Assembly: GCF_000426825.1 (NCBI RefSeq)
Contig: NZ_KE384579.1
Location: 202,877-266,876, forward strand
Length of the DNA: 64,000 bases
Source of the DNA: Thermonema rossianum DSM 10300
Lineage (GTDB): Bacteria; Bacteroidota; Bacteroidia; Cytophagales; Thermonemataceae
Direction of reading: 5' to 3'
Each line of letters starts with the position of its first letter. Within the stretch, counting starts at the first letter, position 1. Under the pieces are notes generated by a model that saw only the letters and a list, made by a program, of their open reading frames with translations, did not search any database and had not been told where the DNA came from. The position numbers and the translations under genes are program-made. This document shows positions 62,172 to 64,000 of this stretch, in pieces.

Positions 62172-64000
62172 TTAAAGCATATCTACCGGTTCTATAGCTA
62201 CGAATAGCATGACCATGTCAAACTCTTGTGGGTTGTTGGGGTGCGGATATTGCGGCACCAATATCACATTGAAAGTGGGCGCATTATATTCATCGAGCCG
62301 CACCGAGAGCTTCAACTGTGCCATTTCCGGCATGTTTATTTTTGCCCGGAAGTAATCTTGCTCTACTTGCGAGTGAAACTGCAGGAATTTCTGAATGGGT
62401 TTGTGTTGCAGCTGCCGTGCGTCGTAGCCCAACAGACGTGTAGCCATGATGTTGGCAGAGAGTATTTCGCCCAGGCGGTTGATACGCACCACCGGCACAC
62501 TCTTGTTGCTGAACTCTTTTTCTATGTTGTTGCTGTTTTCGAGCAGCATTTGCGCCAACTGCTCTGCGAAGTCTTCTGTGGTAGTCATTTGCATGTTCAT
62601 CAACACATTTTGCCGGCGCTCTTCTTTGAGGTTTTGTTGCAGTTGTTGGCGCAGCTTTTGCAGTTCGGTTACGTCTGCCAGGATGGCAACCACTTTGTAA
62701 ACCTCGCCATTCAGGTTTTTTACAGGGCTAAAACTACACCGGTAATAACGCAAGTCACCGGTGCGTGTATACAACCGATAAATATAATGAGCGGGGGTGC
62801 CTTGCAGTATTTGTTGCCATATCTCATTGAAGTCGTCCACGTCTTGTAAGTCCAAGAGGCCGGCAAAGCGGGTGCGGCGCACTTCCATGCGACTTTGGAA
62901 GCCAAACTCCTGCATAAAACGGGGATTGGCACGCAGCAGCACGCCGTCTTTTCCTATTTCAACAAGTGCCACTGCCTCGTCTATAGCTTTGATTTTACTG
63001 TCATACTCTTGCTCTCGCTCTTTTTGCTCGGTGGTAAACTGCCCGAATTGCACAATCTTATATACTTGGTTGTTTACGTCAAAGATAGGGCTGTAAGTGG
63101 CAGAAAGCCATAGTTCCTTGCCATTTTTGGCAATTCGCCGGAATTCGCCTGATATATAAGAGCCGGCTTTTACGGCTTCCCACATCATGGTATAACGCAA
63201 GCTGTCGCGCTCGTCAGGCGGCAACAGCATGCTTTCGGCCTTGCCTATAAGCTCTTCTTTGCTATAGCCCGTAAGGCTGGTATAAATATCGTTGACGTCG
63301 GTAATTCTACCTTCGAGGTCCAGCTCCAACATGGAGTTGGTTTTGTTTACCGCATTTAGAATAGAGTTCGTGAGCATGGATTCACGCTCCACTTCTTGCA
63401 TCTTTTCTTCAAGAATGCGCTTGGTACGTTCCAACTCTGCCGTATTGCGCATCAAAGTAGCTTCTTTCTCTTGCAGTTCCTTGGCTGTTTGCTCATATTG
63501 CCGCAGTAGCCGTTCAGTACGTGCTTTATTGAGTGCATTGGCAACGCTGGAGCCAAAGGTTTGGCTTACATCCTCTATGAACTGCCGCACATGGGGTGGG
63601 AGGGGGCGCAAAGAGGCAATTTCAACTACGCCATATACACGATCATTATGACGAATGGGCGAAAGAACAATGCATTTGGGCTTGCCCTCGCTTAATCCGG
63701 AAACGATTTTGGGATAGTTTTCGGGGATGTCGTCTATGTAAATCAAATCGTTTTCGAGTACACAGCGCCCCACCAGCCCTTCTTTGAGCTCGAAGCGCTT
63801 TTGCAAATACTTTCTTCTTTGAAAGGCATAAGCAGCTACGGTGCTGATATAAGGCGGGTCGGCTTCTTCTTGTATGAGATGTACAGCCCCTTGATGCGCC
63901 TGCACATACTCTACCAGTTTATGTAAGAAAGCGAAGGCGAGGTCTTCAATCTTATCGTTTTGATGCTCACGTAACAGGTTGTTGAACTCAGCCAAGCCAC
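62172..64000 (-). CDS. GAF and multi-PAS sensory protein (5' end outside window)
   Basis: The visible 609 residues contain a GAF domain (about 15-160; GLVGRCVLENDLIYIDDIPE, VLSPIRHNDRVYGVVEIASL), a coiled coil (160-215), and three PAS domains (about 220-330 with SLTGYSKEELIGKAESMLLP; 335-450 with its PAC end; 500-600 with LLGYDARQLQHKPIQKFL). The frame stays open to the right edge; the TTG at 63995 is not a convincing start. The C-terminus has no histidine-kinase, cyclase or receiver domain, so output must be through the missing N-terminal part or a partner. CheR is encoded directly downstream. Confidence 0.9.
   Translation of the reverse strand, partial: GLAEFNNLLREHQNDKIEDLAFAFLHKLVEYVQAHQGAVHLIQEEADPPYISTVAAYAFQRRKYLQKRFELKEGLVGRCVLENDLIYIDDIPENYPKIVSGLSEGKPKCIVLSPIRHNDRVYGVVEIASLRPLPPHVRQFIEDVSQTFGSSVANALNKARTERLLRQYEQTAKELQEKEATLMRNTAELERTKRILEEKMQEVERESMLTNSILNAVNKTNSMLELDLEGRITDVNDIYTSLTGYSKEELIGKAESMLLPPDERDSLRYTMMWEAVKAGSYISGEFRRIAKNGKELWLSATYSPIFDVNNQVYKIVQFGQFTTEQKEREQEYDSKIKAIDEAVALVEIGKDGVLLRANPRFMQEFGFQSRMEVRRTRFAGLLDLQDVDDFNEIWQQILQGTPAHYIYRLYTRTGDLRYYRCSFSPVKNLNGEVYKVVAILADVTELQKLRQQLQQNLKEERRQNVLMNMQMTTTEDFAEQLAQMLLENSNNIEKEFSNKSVPVVRINRLGEILSANIMATRLLGYDARQLQHKPIQKFLQFHSQVEQDYFRAKINMPEMAQLKLSVRLDEYNAPTFNVILVPQYPHPNNPQEFDMVMLFVAIEPVDML

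Overview
The window looks like chromosomal DNA from a Bacteroidota bacterium, most likely a Cytophagales relative of moderate GC content. The evidence is the promoter style (-7 elements of the form TAnnTTTG, with almost no Shine-Dalgarno sequences), the many outer-membrane proteins of types common in that phylum (OmpA-family proteins, a TonB-dependent receptor with a carboxypeptidase-like N-terminal domain, a TPR/PD40/OmpA protein, PD40-propeller proteins, DUF1573, a Bacteroidota-type THUMP-like methyltransferase) and a NusB with a long insertion. Genus assignment is not possible from the sequence alone. Coding density is high. No gene-free stretch exceeds about 250 bases, and no insertion sequence, prophage, integron, CRISPR array or rRNA operon is visible.

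Layout. 1-6.3 kb: the end of a fused two-ATPase peptide ABC transporter protein, RNase R, sigma-54 and a small membrane protein. 6.3-12.4 kb: an OmpA-family protein and a secreted unknown on the minus strand, divergent from a very large secreted TPR-CHAT protein. 12.5-18.3 kb: a Tat-exported metallophosphatase, DnaA, an EamA transporter, an outer-membrane barrel protein whose start region is triplicated in tandem, a lipoprotein and 3-methyladenine glycosylase. 18.2-25.3 kb: a RecB/AddA-like helicase without a nuclease domain, a TonB-dependent receptor and a solitary CARF-HEPN (Csx1-type) protein. 25.3-30.3 kb, minus strand: a glycosyltransferase, a small membrane protein, a pseudouridine synthase and a 1013-residue peptidase-MA/propeller/barrel protein. 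30.4-34.2 kb: two CAP-domain proteins, an M16 peptidase and a methyltransferase. 34.2-38.3 kb: a nusB-ytxH-icd-DUF1573-yajC-unknown run ended by a terminator. 38.3-43.7 kb: purK, an omega-amidase-like hydrolase, a PIF1-type helicase coupled to a radical SAM protein, and a small acidic unknown. 43.8-48.5 kb: tRNA-Ala(GGC), an arginyltransferase-like protein, a metallo-beta-lactamase-fold hydrolase, QueE and a PorE-like protein. 48.5-51.2 kb: a Kdo-biosynthesis operon. 51.2-60.3 kb: an LTA-synthase-like sulfatase, a DUF2254 protein, GyrB, UvrB and an RffA-type aminotransferase. 60.3-64 kb, minus strand: tRNA-Ser(CGA), an M48 peptidase, CheR and a GAF/PAS sensor cut by the window end.

The most interesting unit is the Kdo operon. 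Between kdsA and a kdsC-like phosphatase, where an arabinose-5-phosphate isomerase (KdsD) gene would be expected, sits a protein that joins a fructose-6-phosphate-aldolase/transaldolase-type barrel to a CBS pair resembling the C-terminus of KdsD. This suggests a different, aldolase-based way of making or controlling arabinose 5-phosphate for lipopolysaccharide. Second in interest are the orphan CARF-HEPN nuclease and the 32-bp tandem triplication that places two start-stop minicistrons in front of an outer-membrane protein gene.
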